From contig NZ_FNWI01000004.1 of NCBI RefSeq assembly GCF_900106855.1, positions 496,001-560,000 of the forward strand: a stretch of 64,000 bases of DNA. Reading direction: 5' to 3'. The stretch is from Varibaculum massiliense (GTDB taxonomy: Bacteria; Actinomycetota; Actinomycetes; Actinomycetales; Actinomycetaceae). The notes under the pieces are model-generated. The model made no database searches and had not been told where the DNA came from. It worked only from the letters and a program-made list of their open reading frames with translations. Positions 1 through 9,411 of the stretch are shown here, in pieces; position 1 is the first letter of the stretch, and each line of letters begins with the position of its first letter. The position numbers and the translations under genes are program-made.

Positions 1-87
1 ACTAGGCGTTCCGGGTTGGATAACCTGAAAAGTCGGGCGCGCCGCCACGGCGGACTCTGTCTGATTCAACCCGCGCTACCTCGAGGG

Positions 88-130
88 TTAAAAATTATTT
101 GGGAAGTTCCCCTTTCTTAGCGAACTTCCC
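88..130 (-). terminator. Terminator of ldh
   Basis: A 9-bp inverted repeat (101-109 with 122-130, GGGAAGTTC / GAACTTCCC) lies just past the ldh stop codon at 141. Read on the minus strand the hairpin is followed by an A/T-rich tail with a run of five T. This is the shape of an intrinsic terminator for ldh. Confidence 0.6.
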
Positions 131-140
131 CCTCTACTAG

Positions 141-1133
141 CTAGAGGCCTACCGATTTAGCTACCTCGGAAAGTTTTTCGGCGCTGCGAGTGAGGGCATC
201 ACGCTCATTAAGAGTGATGGGGGGATCTAGCACCCGCCCTACCCCGGAACGCCCCACCAGGGTGGGAGCTGCCATACATACTCCGGAAATCCCATTCCAG
301 TTATCAAGCAGCGAAGATACCGTCAGTACCCGGTCTTCATCGCGCATAACTGCAGAAATGATATTGGTGACGGAAAGTCCGATTGCAAAGTTAGTGACCC
401 CTTTGCCTTCGATTATCCGGTAGGCGGATTCGACTACATCTTTAGAGATACGCTGTTTCAGTTTGTCATCAAAAATTCCGCCATTGACTGTGGCTCCCCA
501 GCGGGAAAGTGGCACGTTTCCGATCTCGGCACTAGACCACAGGGGTACTTCCGAATCGCCATGCTCCCCGGCGATATAGGCATGCACGTTTTGCACCGCC
601 ACCCCGGTTTCTTGGGAGATTAGATAGCGCATCCGGGAGGTATCAAGCACGGTACCGGAACCAAATACCTGGTGCGAGGGTAGTCCGCTCATCTTCAAAG
701 CCATATAGGTGGCGATATCTACCGGGTTAGAAACCAAAATATAGATGGCATCGGGCGCCACTTTTAACACTTTCGGCAAAATCGAGTTCATGATGTTGAC
801 CATCGCCTGCACCATATCGAGGCGCGATTGCCCGGGTTTTTGCTGGGGACCAGCGGTTATCACGATTACATCCGCGTCCCGCAATACCTCAACATCATCA
901 GAACCTGAGATGGAAGCCGCGGGGGTGAACTGAATCCCGTGAGCCAAATCCAGCGCCTCGGCCTCAACTTTGGCTTTATTAATATCAAAGAGGGCGATTT
1001 CACGCGCTGCGCCCTTAATCTGGCAGGCATAAGCCAGGGCGGTTCCCACGAATCCGGCACCTACAATCCCAACTTTGGAGCGGCGAGTAAGCATCGACGC
1101 AGGGTAGAGAGAATTGGCGCGTTCTTTGGACAT
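141..1133 (-). CDS. ldh: L-lactate dehydrogenase
   Basis: NAD-dependent L-lactate dehydrogenase, 330 aa. It reduces pyruvate to L-lactate in the cytoplasm and regenerates NAD during sugar fermentation. The Rossmann glycine motif GAGFVG is at residues 25-30. Q98 and R104 in PQQKPGQSR match the specificity-loop glutamine and substrate-facing arginine of LDH rather than malate dehydrogenase. DTSR (R167) and the catalytic GEHGDS (H191) are present. The ATG start has AAGGAG about 7 nt upstream. The gene is monocistronic, with its own terminator downstream. Its product shares pyruvate with aceE 5 kb away. Confidence 0.95.
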   Translation of the reverse strand: MSKERANSLYPASMLTRRSKVGIVGAGFVGTALAYACQIKGAAREIALFDINKAKVEAEALDLAHGIQFTPAASISGSDDVEVLRDADVIVITAGPQQKPGQSRLDMVQAMVNIMNSILPKVLKVAPDAIYILVSNPVDIATYMALKMSGLPSHQVFGSGTVLDTSRMRYLISQETGVAVQNVHAYIAGEHGDSEVPLWSSAEIGNVPLSRWGATVNGGIFDDKLKQRISKDVVESAYRIIEGKGVTNFAIGLSVTNIISAVMRDEDRVLTVSSLLDNWNGISGVCMAAPTLVGRSGVGRVLDPPITLNERDALTRSAEKLSEVAKSVGL

Positions 1134-1257
1134 GGTTTCTCCTTTAGGCGGGAATCAATCTTCTACTTCTAAAGTTACCTGCTACTGCCAGGATTTTCCG
1201 GTGAAGAACGACCTAATTGCCGAGGTGACTTTGCCGGCTTTTAGGCTTGCGGAATAG

Positions 1258-3264
1258 CTACTTGTCCCCTTCGCCTGGGTTCCCCAACCGCCCTAGCGCC
1301 CCGAGCACTGTTTGACAGTCGGTAGTTCGCCAAAATGGCGGTATTGATTTCAGCAGGTAGCCCGCATATCGGGCGTTGATTAGACGCTGGTCTAGCACCG
1401 CCACTACTCCCCGATCCGAGTGGGTGCGAATCAATCTACCGACTCCCTGCGCTAAAAGTAAGGCCGCGTGAGACAGAGAAACCTCAGCAAATCCGCTGCG
1501 CCCTTGAGCCTGGGCCGCCCGGGTGCGGGCAGAAATATAGGGGTCATTAGGCCGCGGGAAGGGGATACGATCGATGAGGACGAGGCGGCATTTGTCGCCA
1601 GGCAAATCTACTCCTTGCCAAAGGGACAGGGTACCAAACAGGCAAGAGTTTTTACTGGCTGCAAAGTCGTCTATCAGTTGATTTATCGGGGCCTCCCCCT
1701 GCAGGAATATCTGCAAGTCGCTTTCCTTAGCGAAATACTCGGCGGCTTGCTTAGCAGCTTTATAGGAAGAAAACAGCCCCAAAACTCCGCCGCCGGCAGC
1801 CTCGGCTAGCTCTAGGCTTCTTTCCAAAGCGGCTTCGCTCAAGCCGGAGCGTCCCGGGCGCGGCAAATCTGCGGCCACATACAGTATTCCTTGCTTCCGA
1901 TAGTTAAAGGGGCTGCCCAGGTCACTGCCTTGCCAAACGTTCTTGTCCCGGAATCCTAAACGAGTCGCAATCGCCTCAAAAGATCCCCCCAGCTGCATAG
2001 TTGCCGAAGTGAGTACGCAGGAATGTCCCTTAAATAGGTGGGTATAAAGATCCCCGCCCACATCCAAAGAGCCGCTATACAGGCGGCGGCTTCCGGATTT
2101 TTCTTCCGCGATCCAGGCGGCCGATTTTTCCGGGTCAAAGGCCGCGATTATCTCGCACGCATCTAAGGCTTCTTCAATCTGGGCGAGGACGATGCGCTGT
2201 TTTACCCGTTGTTCATCCTCATCGGCGCTGTTGGTGACTTCCCCGGAAATATCGGAGAGTTCTATTTGCAGCGTGGTTAAGGTGGTTTCTAGTTTCTTTG
2301 GCAGTTCGTTCAGTTCGCCCTCGTCCAGCGCCTCTAGGATTTTCGTAAAATCTTTGCCCGCTTTTTCCAGGGCGGTAACTGGAAGGTGGAAATGTTTGCT
2401 CACTCCCCGCGCTACTTTTTCTATAGTACCGCCCGCGAGGCTTACACAGGCTTGGGAGCGGGCGCGGGAAGGCAGTTCGTGGGCTTCATCTACGATCAAG
2501 AGGTCGAACTCTGGCAGTAGCTCTGCACTGGTCAGCGCCTGGATGGACAGTAAAGCATGGTTAGTGATGATGATATCGGCGTCTTGGGCTTTCAGACGGG
2601 CATCGCGCGGAAAACAATCGGTAAAGAAGCGGCAGGTTTTACCTTGACATTGGTTGGGAGAAATCGAGACTTGCTGCCAGGCAGCTAAGGACACTCCCCG
2701 CTGAAGTTCATCCCGGTCACCGCTGTCGGTTTCTTCTGCCCAGTCTCGCAGGCGCTGCAGCTGTTTACCGATATTGCTGGGGGAATATTCGGCTGCCTCA
2801 TAGCTGGGGAACAATCCCTCGATTTCTTCGGGAGCCGCTAATTTCCAGCGACAAATATAGTTTGACCAGCCCTTTAATACCGCCACCGTGGGAGGAGGGT
2901 AACCAAGTTCGCGGCAGGCACTCACGACTGTGGGGATATCACAGGTAAGCAACTGACGTTGCAGAGCCAAGGTGGCAGTGGAGATTACTACTCTGTCCCC
3001 ATGTTCGATTGCCCTTTGGAAGGCCGCTGCCAGGTAGGCAAGAGATTTTCCGGTACCGGTTCCTGCCCCCACCAATTGACTGCCGGGCAGGGAAAACGAG
3101 CGGGCAACCAGGTTGCACATTTGCACCTGTTGGGCGCGTTCACTTCCGCCAATCTGACTGATGCAGGTACTGAGGATTTTCCGTGCCATCTGGGCGTCTT
3201 TACCGCCTCCACCTTTGCCTCTATCGGCGGTGGCTACTAACGGGGAGGCTGCGGGATTCTCCAT
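1258..3264 (-). CDS. dinG: DinG-family ATP-dependent DNA helicase
   Basis: Superfamily 2 helicase of the DinG/XPD type, 668 aa, probably acting on DNA damage or R-loop/G4 structures. Walker A GAGTGTGKS is at residues 66-74 and a DEAH box is seen in IVDEAHELPSR. Four cysteines (NYICRW, then CQGKTC and DC) sit where XPD-like enzymes carry a 4Fe-4S cluster. C-terminal helicase motifs are SLWQGVDLPG and GVGRLIRTHSDRG. The ATG directly follows the hflX stop codon (TAGATG), so translation is probably coupled. The exact DNA substrate is not visible from sequence. Confidence 0.9.
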   Translation of the reverse strand: MENPAASPLVATADRGKGGGGKDAQMARKILSTCISQIGGSERAQQVQMCNLVARSFSLPGSQLVGAGTGTGKSLAYLAAAFQRAIEHGDRVVISTATLALQRQLLTCDIPTVVSACRELGYPPPTVAVLKGWSNYICRWKLAAPEEIEGLFPSYEAAEYSPSNIGKQLQRLRDWAEETDSGDRDELQRGVSLAAWQQVSISPNQCQGKTCRFFTDCFPRDARLKAQDADIIITNHALLSIQALTSAELLPEFDLLIVDEAHELPSRARSQACVSLAGGTIEKVARGVSKHFHLPVTALEKAGKDFTKILEALDEGELNELPKKLETTLTTLQIELSDISGEVTNSADEDEQRVKQRIVLAQIEEALDACEIIAAFDPEKSAAWIAEEKSGSRRLYSGSLDVGGDLYTHLFKGHSCVLTSATMQLGGSFEAIATRLGFRDKNVWQGSDLGSPFNYRKQGILYVAADLPRPGRSGLSEAALERSLELAEAAGGGVLGLFSSYKAAKQAAEYFAKESDLQIFLQGEAPINQLIDDFAASKNSCLFGTLSLWQGVDLPGDKCRLVLIDRIPFPRPNDPYISARTRAAQAQGRSGFAEVSLSHAALLLAQGVGRLIRTHSDRGVVAVLDQRLINARYAGYLLKSIPPFWRTTDCQTVLGALGRLGNPGEGDK

Positions 3265-4791
3265 CTAATTCGCCGCCTCTAAGATGGCTTGGGCAAGCGC
3301 AGGCCCGGCGCGTCCTACCACGTGGGTGCCGTTTTCTAAGTATTCCACTTTGTCTACGATACCTTCCTCGTGTAGCCTCGCTACCAGTGCCGATTGGTCG
3401 TAGGGAATCACGTAGTCAATGGGTTTAGCGGGAGGAGGTAGCGCCTCGCCGATTGCCTCCCGTAGCTGGTCTAGGCCTTGCCCGGTGCGGGTAGATAGCG
3501 GGATTCCGCTTGCAAGTGCCGATTGCAGCGCCCGTAGGTGCAGGGCATCTACCAGATCGGATTTATTGAGGACGATAATCTCGGGGATGCGGGAAACGTT
3601 CGGCAGATCCGCTAGCACTTCATGTACGGTTTCTACCTGTTGGACGGGGTTGTGGTGACTGGCATCCACCACGTGCACGATTACATCGGCGTATTCGACT
3701 TCTTCCAGGGTAGAGCGGAAAGCCTCCACCAGTTCGTGCGGGAGTTCGTCAATAAAACCTACAGTGTCGGACAAAGTGTAGGCGCGTCCATCGGGAGTTT
3801 CTGCTTGCCGCACCGTGGGATCCAGGGTGGCAAATAGGGCGTCTTGCACCATCACATCCGCATCTACCAGTACGTTTAACAGGGAGGATTTCCCGGCGTT
3901 GGTGTATCCCACGATTACCACCGAAGGCAGGTAGCTGCTGAGGCGACTTTCCCGTTTAGTGTCTCGCGCTTTTTTCATCTGCTTGATTTCCCGGCGCAGT
4001 TTCGCAATTCGCTTGGTAATCCGGCGGCGGTCAGTTTCCAGTTTGGTTTCGCCCGGGCCGCGCGCACCAATACCAGCACCCCCGGATACGCGCCCGCCCG
4101 CCTGACGGGACATTGACTGTCCCCAGCCCCGTAGGCGCGGCAGTAAGTATTGCAGTTGCGCTAATTCGACTTGCGCTTTGCCTTCCCTGGAGGAGGCGTG
4201 TTGGGCGAAAATATCCAGGATTACGGCGGTGCGGTCAATCACTTTCACCTTGACTTGGTCCTCTAGACCGCGGCGTTGTGAGGGTTGCAACTGCGCATTT
4301 ACAATCACGGTATCGGCTTCCAGGGTCGCCACTTGTTCGGCTAACTGTTTGGCTTTCCCGCGCCCTACGAAAGTTGCGGCATCCGGGGCGCTGCGCCGCT
4401 GTAGGGCGGCGCCTACCAGCTCTGCTCCCGCGGTTTGGGCGAGGGCTGCCAGCTCCGCTAGGGACTGCTGGGCACTGGCACGATCCGAATCGTAAATGCC
4501 GACTAGGAAAACTTTTTCTAGCTGTACCCGCCGATACTCAACCTCGGAAATATCCAGGTCAGAGGCATTTGTGCGTTGAAAATCTTCGCGTAGCTTCCGG
4601 GAGAAATCCCCGCCGTGGGAGCTTTGTTTGGTCAGGGCGGTACCGCCCCAATCCAGCAGTTCTAACCCTTCTTTGGGGGTGTTGGCATCTGGGTAGTAGC
4701 GCGGGGAGCTTTTGGGGGCATTTGCCGGGACGCTGCCCGGGGAGGAATCAGTTTTGCGCCGGTTTAAGCTCCGGTCACGCACGCGGCGCAC
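3265..4791 (-). CDS. hflX: GTPase HflX
   Basis: Ribosome-associated GTPase that splits stalled or idle 50S/70S particles. The HflX N-domain leads into a basic coiled-coil linker and a glycine-rich turn (SGGAGIGARGPGETKLE). The G domain has GYTNAGKSS (G1), DTVGFI (G3) and NKSD (G4). The start given is the GTG at 4791 (508 aa), but no Shine-Dalgarno sequence precedes it. The frame stays open to a TGA at 4879-4881, and a strong GGAGG lies 8 nt before an in-frame ATA at 4843-4845, so the real protein may be about 18 residues longer (see findings). It is immediately upstream of the DinG-type helicase. Confidence 0.9.
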   Translation of the reverse strand: MRRVRDRSLNRRKTDSSPGSVPANAPKSSPRYYPDANTPKEGLELLDWGGTALTKQSSHGGDFSRKLREDFQRTNASDLDISEVEYRRVQLEKVFLVGIYDSDRASAQQSLAELAALAQTAGAELVGAALQRRSAPDAATFVGRGKAKQLAEQVATLEADTVIVNAQLQPSQRRGLEDQVKVKVIDRTAVILDIFAQHASSREGKAQVELAQLQYLLPRLRGWGQSMSRQAGGRVSGGAGIGARGPGETKLETDRRRITKRIAKLRREIKQMKKARDTKRESRLSSYLPSVVIVGYTNAGKSSLLNVLVDADVMVQDALFATLDPTVRQAETPDGRAYTLSDTVGFIDELPHELVEAFRSTLEEVEYADVIVHVVDASHHNPVQQVETVHEVLADLPNVSRIPEIIVLNKSDLVDALHLRALQSALASGIPLSTRTGQGLDQLREAIGEALPPPAKPIDYVIPYDQSALVARLHEEGIVDKVEYLENGTHVVGRAGPALAQAILEAAN

Positions 4792-5031
4792 CAGTTCATA
4801 GGCTCTGTCCAGGTCTTGTTTACTGACTTCCGTTTCCGCAGGTATTTGCGCCGCCTCCCTTGGTATTCTTGGCTTATTTCATTTTCCCATGACCTCGCGT
4901 TAGCTGCAAAAGGCGCGCGGGAAATGTGGACGGCGGATTGTTTCAGTGGAACTGATTGAGTAAGTTCGACACATCTCACAGCCCGCGAAGTTTGTTTCTT
5001 TCGCGCTATTGGGTATTCTTTAACAGGTCTA

Positions 5032-5105
5032 GGGCCTATAGCTCAGTTGGTTAGAGCGTCACGTTTACACCGTGGATGTCGGGGGTTCGAGTCCCTCTGG
5101 GCCCA
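5032..5105 (+). tRNA. tRNA-Val (anticodon TAC)
   Basis: A full cloverleaf can be folded. The 7-bp acceptor stem pairs 5032-5038 with 5098-5104. The D-arm is GCTC...GAGC. The anticodon stem TCACG/CGTGG encloses the loop TTTACAC, with TAC at 5066-5068. The T-arm contains GGTTCGAGTCC. The discriminator base is A at 5105 and CCA is not encoded. It reads GUA and, by wobble, other valine codons. It is the only RNA gene recognised in the window and stands alone on the plus strand. Confidence 0.95.
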
Positions 5106-5115
5106 CAATGAGGAG

Positions 5116-5146
5116 CCCGAACGGCACGAAAACCGTTCGGGTTTTC
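5116..5146 (+). terminator. Terminator of tRNA-Val
   Basis: A perfect 9-bp stem (5116-5124 CCCGAACGG with 5133-5141 CCGTTCGGG) is followed by TTTT. It begins 10 nt after the tRNA 3' end, a standard intrinsic terminator on the plus strand. Confidence 0.85.
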
Positions 5147-5467
5147 GTATTAGTGAGGGAGACGAAATTGTGTGTAATCCCGCAGGGATTACTAACACTC
5201 ATTGTGGCTTACTTCCATAACATTTTCTTAGTTCGGCAATCTTTTCTCTTCCATACAAGGCTCTAAGGGTTGGGGCGGGAAAAGATGCGAGAGGGGGCTT
5301 GAACCGAGCGCAGCAAGACTCACCGGGATCCCCCGAGCGCTTTTCTCAGCCCAGTCCCTCGGGTTTGATTGAGAAAATGACGCGTAATCCCAACAGGAAT
5401 CAGCTACACCGCCTCCACCTGGGGAGACGTTTTAAATACCGGAGATACTCGGAGCGGTTTAAAACAC
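5147..5467. other. Gene-free stretch with repeat remnants
   Basis: No convincing gene. It holds a small hairpin GTAATCCC-GCA-GGGATTAC (about 5174-5192). A segment around 5270-5345 shares blocks with 16370-16510 (GGGAAAAGATGCGAGAGGG, and CTCACCGG followed by TCCCCCGAGCGCTTTTC). A palindrome pairs 5429-5436 with 5458-5465 (GTTTTAAA / TTTAAAAC) just past the DUF3052 stop codon and may serve as its terminator. The shared blocks suggest a decayed copy of the intergenic repeat family described at 13-16 kb. Confidence 0.5.
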
Positions 5468-5896
5468 TTAGCGGCCGCGGGAAACTATTTGGGTGCCTGC
5501 CCAATGCGCAGAAACCACGTCAGAGGTGGTGGGATTCATACCCGCCGTTTTTGCGGCCTCTTCGATTAGACGCGGGTCAACGGCACCGGGGTCGGAGGCG
5601 ATTGGGCTGAGTACCCAAATCAATCCCCCTTCATCCATATTGCCCATCGCGTCCATCAGCGCATCGGAGAGATCATCAGCATCGCCGTCATCGTCACGCC
5701 ACCAGATTAGGGCGCCATCGGTCATCGCGGTGAAATCTTCATCTTGGAGATCATCGTCTATTTGATCCATTATGGCTTGGCGAAGATCTTCATCGACGTC
5801 CTCGTCCCAACCAAATTCCTGAATGACTTGTTCTTTCTTAAACCCCATCTCTGAAACGGATAGGGAACTTTCATGCCTTTCGCGTGTGGTTTCCAC
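5468..5896 (-). CDS. DUF3052 family protein
   Basis: Small acidic actinobacterial protein, 142 aa, of the DUF3052 family. The pattern GFKKEQVIQEFGWDEDVDE, then WWRDDDGD, a GGLIWVLSP strand and a C-terminal STSDVVSAHWAGTQIV-like region is typical, and the length fits. The GTG start at 5896 has only a weak GAGAG upstream; ATG at 5848 (GFKKEQ...) is an alternative. It is divergent from aceE, an arrangement conserved in many actinobacteria, so it may be tied to pyruvate dehydrogenase expression, but the biochemical role is unknown. No membrane segment or signal peptide. Confidence 0.85.
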   Translation of the reverse strand: METTRERHESSLSVSEMGFKKEQVIQEFGWDEDVDEDLRQAIMDQIDDDLQDEDFTAMTDGALIWWRDDDGDADDLSDALMDAMGNMDEGGLIWVLSPIASDPGAVDPRLIEEAAKTAGMNPTTSDVVSAHWAGTQIVSRGR

Positions 5897-6202
5897 GCTC
5901 TCTAAGTTACATGATTAAAGCAATAGGAGGAAACGCGTAGGCGCGCTTTGAGATAAACGCGCCCTGATTTACCTATTTTTCTGCTTACCTACGCTTTCCC
6001 GGTCGTTCCCTTCCCCTATTTTCTCTGCTAGAAGAAATTCAAGGCAGCTTCCAGGCGGGCAGAAAAACGTCCCTGGCTTTATTGCCTGCATGCTTGCTTG
6101 CGGAGGGTGTTCATTGTTTTCCGGGCAACACTAGCGAAAGCCACGGAAATAGATAACAATTAGGTGCGTATGGTTTTTTCTGTTGGAGGAGCAACGAAAT
6201 CT
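5897..6202. promoter_or_regulatory. Divergent aceE / DUF3052 control region
   Basis: This 306-nt intergenic stretch must contain the divergent promoters. A GGCGCG/CGCGCC inverted repeat pairs 5940-5945 with 5958-5963. An A/T-rich TAGATAACAAT at about 6150-6160 could hold the aceE -10 element, but no good -35 partner was identified. No ORF is supported here. Confidence 0.3.
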
Positions 6203-8950
6203 ATGAGCGAAAATAAGGCATCACTGGATTCTGTACACCAGTTAGCTAACGCCCTACCGGATCCTGATCCCCAAGAAACCCGCGAGTGGCTGGATTCTTT
6301 GGATGATTTGATTAAAGAACGCGGTCCGGAGCGTACTCGCGATCTTTTGTTGCGGATGCTTTCAGCGGCGGGCGAGCAAAACGTGGCGGTGCCCGCGAAC
6401 CTGAACACCCCTTTCACTAATACGATTAAGCCGCATGATGAACCGGCTTTCCCGGGCGATGAACGTATCGAGCGGGACTATCGCCGCTGGATGCGCTGGA
6501 ATGCGGCGGTGCAGGTTACCCGCGCGCAACGTCAAGGGGTACACGTGGGGGGTCATATTTCTTCCTACGCCTCGATTTCTACTCTTTACGAGGTGGGCTT
6601 TAACCATTTCTTCCGAGGCAAGTCGCACCCGGGCGGCGGGGATCACGTGTTTTTCCAAGGACATGCCTCCCCGGGTGTTTATGCGCGCGCTTTCTTAGAG
6701 GGGCGGCTCTCTGAGGAAGATATGGATGGTTTCCGCCAGGAACTATCGCAAGCTCCGCATGGGCTGCCTTCTTACCCGCATCCGCGGCACCTGCCGGAGT
6801 TTTGGGAATACCCCACGGTTTCGATGGGGCTAGGCCCGGCTGAGGCAATCACGCAAGCCTGGTTCGACACCTACTTAACTAATCGCGGAATTAAAGACTG
6901 CTCTGACCAGCACACTTGGGCTTTCCTGGGTGATGGGGAGATGGATGAACCGGAATCGCGGGGGATGCTGCAGCTGGCGGGGCAACAAAAGCTCGACAAC
7001 CTCACTTTTGTGGTGAACTGTAACCTGCAGCGCCTGGATGGCCCGGTGCGCGGTAACGGACAGATTATTCAGGAACTAGAGTCCTTCTTCCGAGGCGCCG
7101 GGTGGAACGTTATCAAGGTGATTTGGGGGCGCGGCTGGGATCGGTTGCTGGCTAAAGATCATGACCATGCGCTGCTGAAAGTTATGACCGAGTGCCTGGA
7201 TGGTGACTACCAGACTTTCAAAGCTAATGATGGCGCTTATGTGCGCGAACATTTCTTTGGCCGCGATCCTCGCACCGCGAAAATGGTGGAGGATTGGACC
7301 GATGAAGAAATTTGGGATTTGCGGCGGGGCGGTCACGATTACCGCAAGGTTTACGCCGCCTATCATGCAGCCATGGCGCATAAGGGACAGCCGACTGTAA
7401 TCTTGGCGCACACTATTAAGGGGTATGTGCTGGGTGAGACTTTCGCGGGGCGCAACTCTACTCACCAGATGAAGAAGCTGACCTTGAAAGATTTGAAGGC
7501 GCTGCGGGACCGGTTGCATATTCCGATTACCGATGAACAGCTGGAGAAAGATCCGCAGCTACCTCCCTATTACCGTCCCCCGCAAGATCATCCTTCGTTG
7601 CAATACATGTTTGAGCGGCGGGAGAAGTTGGGGGGATTCTTGCCTTCGCGTCCTAAAGAACGTAATCAGATGCAGCTTTCTTTGCCGGAGGATTCCGTTT
7701 ATGACGTCCTCAAGGGTGGTTCGGGTAAGCAGAAGGTTGCCACTACGATGGCGCTGGTGCGCCTGATGAAAGAGTTCTTGAAAGACGAAGAGTTTGGCAA
7801 GCGAATCGTACCGATTGTGCCCGATGAGGCGCGTACTTTCGGGATGGATTCTATGTTCCCTTCGGCGAAGATCTATAACACCCTGGGTATGAATTACACT
7901 GCGGTAGATGAAAATTTGATGCTGCATTATTCGGAGGGGCGGGACGGGCAGATTCTGCACCCCGGGATTAATGAGGCGGGTGCAGCGGCGGCTTTCCAGG
8001 TGGCCGGTACCTCCTATATGTCGAACGGGGAACCGATGATTCCCTTCTACCTGTTCTACTCGATGTTTGGTTTCCAGAGGACGGGCGACCAGTTCTGGGC
8101 GGCTGGCGATCAGCTCGCGCGGGGCTTCGTGATTGGGGGAACCGCGGGGCGTACTACTTTGACAGGTGAGGGTCTGCAGCACGCCGATGGTCACTCCCCG
8201 ATTATTGCCGCCACTAACCCGGCATTTGTGCAGTACGATCCGGCTTATGCCTACGAGCTGCGGCATATTATTCGTGACGGTATGCAGCGAATGTATGGGG
8301 ACGGCTCCGATGGACGTGACCAGAACGTCATGTACTATTTGACGGTCTATAACGAGGCGATTCAGCAGCCGGCAGAACCCGAGGGAGTAGATGTCGAGGG
8401 AATCTTAAGCGGCATGTACGCCTTGACCGGTCACTATGAAAATGGAGGACCGAAAGTGGAGCTGCTGGCCTCGGGGATTTCGGTGCCTTGGGCGCTGCAG
8501 GCACAAAAACTTTTGATGCAGGATTGGGGGGTTGATGCCGCAGTCTGGTCGGTAACCAGCTGGCATGAGCTGCGCCGGGACGGTATGGAGAGCGATCGCC
8601 ACAACCTGATTCATGCGGATGAGGAATACCGCCTGCCATACATTACTCAGCGGCTCCGTAATGCTACCGGACCGGTGATCGCGACTTCGGATTATGACCA
8701 TCTGGTTCCCGATATGATTCGCCCCTGGGTGCCGGGACGCTATAAGGTGCTCGGCGCTTCCGACTTCGGGTATTCCGATACCCGAGCCGCCGCGCGTCGT
8801 CACTTCTTGATTGATGCAGAGTCCCTGGTAGTTCAGGCCTTGGAGGCTTTGAATGAGGACGGGGTTCTTCAGGATCGCTCGGTGGTTTCGCAAGCAGTAA
8901 AACGCTATGACCTGCTAAATCCAAACGCCGGTTCTTCTGGCGAACAGTAA
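6203..8950 (+). CDS. aceE: Pyruvate dehydrogenase E1 component, homodimeric
   Basis: Thiamine-diphosphate-dependent E1 of the pyruvate dehydrogenase complex, which decarboxylates pyruvate and passes the acetyl group to lipoyl-E2. The product is 915 aa from ATG 6203. The TPP/Mg site is clear ([12 protein letters not shown], then [15 protein letters not shown]). The single chain of about 900 aa is the homodimeric AceE type usual in actinobacteria. The frame also contains GTG 6164 and ATG 6170, but ATG 6203 follows GGAGGAGC (6185-6192) and gives the usual N-terminus. No E2/E3 genes lie in the window. A strong terminator follows. Confidence 0.95.
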   Translation: MSENKASLDSVHQLANALPDPDPQETREWLDSLDDLIKERGPERTRDLLLRMLSAAGEQNVAVPANLNTPFTNTIKPHDEPAFPGDERIERDYRRWMRWNAAVQVTRAQRQGVHVGGHISSYASISTLYEVGFNHFFRGKSHPGGGDHVFFQGHASPGVYARAFLEGRLSEEDMDGFRQELSQAPHGLPSYPHPRHLPEFWEYPTVSMGLGPAEAITQAWFDTYLTNRGIKDCSDQHTWAFLGDGEMDEPESRGMLQLAGQQKLDNLTFVVNCNLQRLDGPVRGNGQIIQELESFFRGAGWNVIKVIWGRGWDRLLAKDHDHALLKVMTECLDGDYQTFKANDGAYVREHFFGRDPRTAKMVEDWTDEEIWDLRRGGHDYRKVYAAYHAAMAHKGQPTVILAHTIKGYVLGETFAGRNSTHQMKKLTLKDLKALRDRLHIPITDEQLEKDPQLPPYYRPPQDHPSLQYMFERREKLGGFLPSRPKERNQMQLSLPEDSVYDVLKGGSGKQKVATTMALVRLMKEFLKDEEFGKRIVPIVPDEARTFGMDSMFPSAKIYNTLGMNYTAVDENLMLHYSEGRDGQILHPGINEAGAAAAFQVAGTSYMSNGEPMIPFYLFYSMFGFQRTGDQFWAAGDQLARGFVIGGTAGRTTLTGEGLQHADGHSPIIAATNPAFVQYDPAYAYELRHIIRDGMQRMYGDGSDGRDQNVMYYLTVYNEAIQQPAEPEGVDVEGILSGMYALTGHYENGGPKVELLASGISVPWALQAQKLLMQDWGVDAAVWSVTSWHELRRDGMESDRHNLIHADEEYRLPYITQRLRNATGPVIATSDYDHLVPDMIRPWVPGRYKVLGASDFGYSDTRAAARRHFLIDAESLVVQALEALNEDGVLQDRSVVSQAVKRYDLLNPNAGSSGEQ

Positions 8951-8971
8951 TATCTGATACTAATCGCATCC

Positions 8972-9010
8972 GGGGGGCGCCCACCGAGCGGTGGCCGCCC
9001 CCCTACTTTT
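8972..9010 (+). terminator. Terminator of aceE
   Basis: A 14-bp GC-rich stem with one mismatch (8972-8985 with 8990-9003) and a four-base loop is followed by TACTTTTT. It starts 21 nt after the aceE stop codon. Confidence 0.85.
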
Positions 9011-9144
9011 TGGAGGTAATACCCTGCTAATTCCGGAATAGGTATTCACCTGTCTAAAAGGCACTGGACCGCATTAAGCCACTTTTCGATTCTACGGACA
9101 ACCCCGGCTTTCGCAGGATTTCCCTATAGTTGCCTCCGCTACAA

Positions 9145-9411
9145 CTACCGATAAATTTCTTTGCGATGTCCAATAGCTAAGGCTTGAATATAGAAGTAAT
9201 CATCCTCAATTTCGCAGATAAGCCGGTAGTTTCCGATGCGGTATCGCCACTGCCCCGCATAGTTTCCGCGCAGCGGTTTTCCGTGGCTGCGGGGATCGGT
9301 GGTTTCCACCAGGTTTTTATCAATCCAGTTGCTAATCATGCGCTGAGTGTAGCGATCGAGTTTGCGAAACTGCCTTTTGAACCTGGCGGTTACCCGGAAC
9401 TGGTATTTCAC
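9145..9411 (-). CDS. RelE/ParE-superfamily toxin
   Basis: Toxin of a type II toxin-antitoxin pair, 88 aa. It has the RelE fold signature: a basic N-terminal helix (RFKRQFRKLDRYTQRMI), then GKPLRGNYAGQWRYRIGNYRLI, and a C-terminal strand ending in ALAIGHRKEIYR. RelE relatives cleave mRNA in the ribosomal A site; ParE relatives poison gyrase. The GxWRYRxGxYRLI core and C-terminal HRKEIYR favour the RelE type. It overlaps the antitoxin gene by 4 nt, indicating co-translation. It appears intact. Confidence 0.85.
   Translation of the reverse strand: MKYQFRVTARFKRQFRKLDRYTQRMISNWIDKNLVETTDPRSHGKPLRGNYAGQWRYRIGNYRLICEIEDDYFYIQALAIGHRKEIYR

Noticed and set aside
5032-5470. Integrated element (att site) at tRNA-Val
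   Set aside because: No integrase, no duplicated tRNA 3' end was seen downstream, and the tRNA has its own terminator directly behind it.
5072-5610. Plus-strand frames starting inside and after tRNA-Val
   Set aside because: One begins inside the tRNA and runs through the terminator; the other runs antisense into DUF3052. Neither shows protein-like composition.
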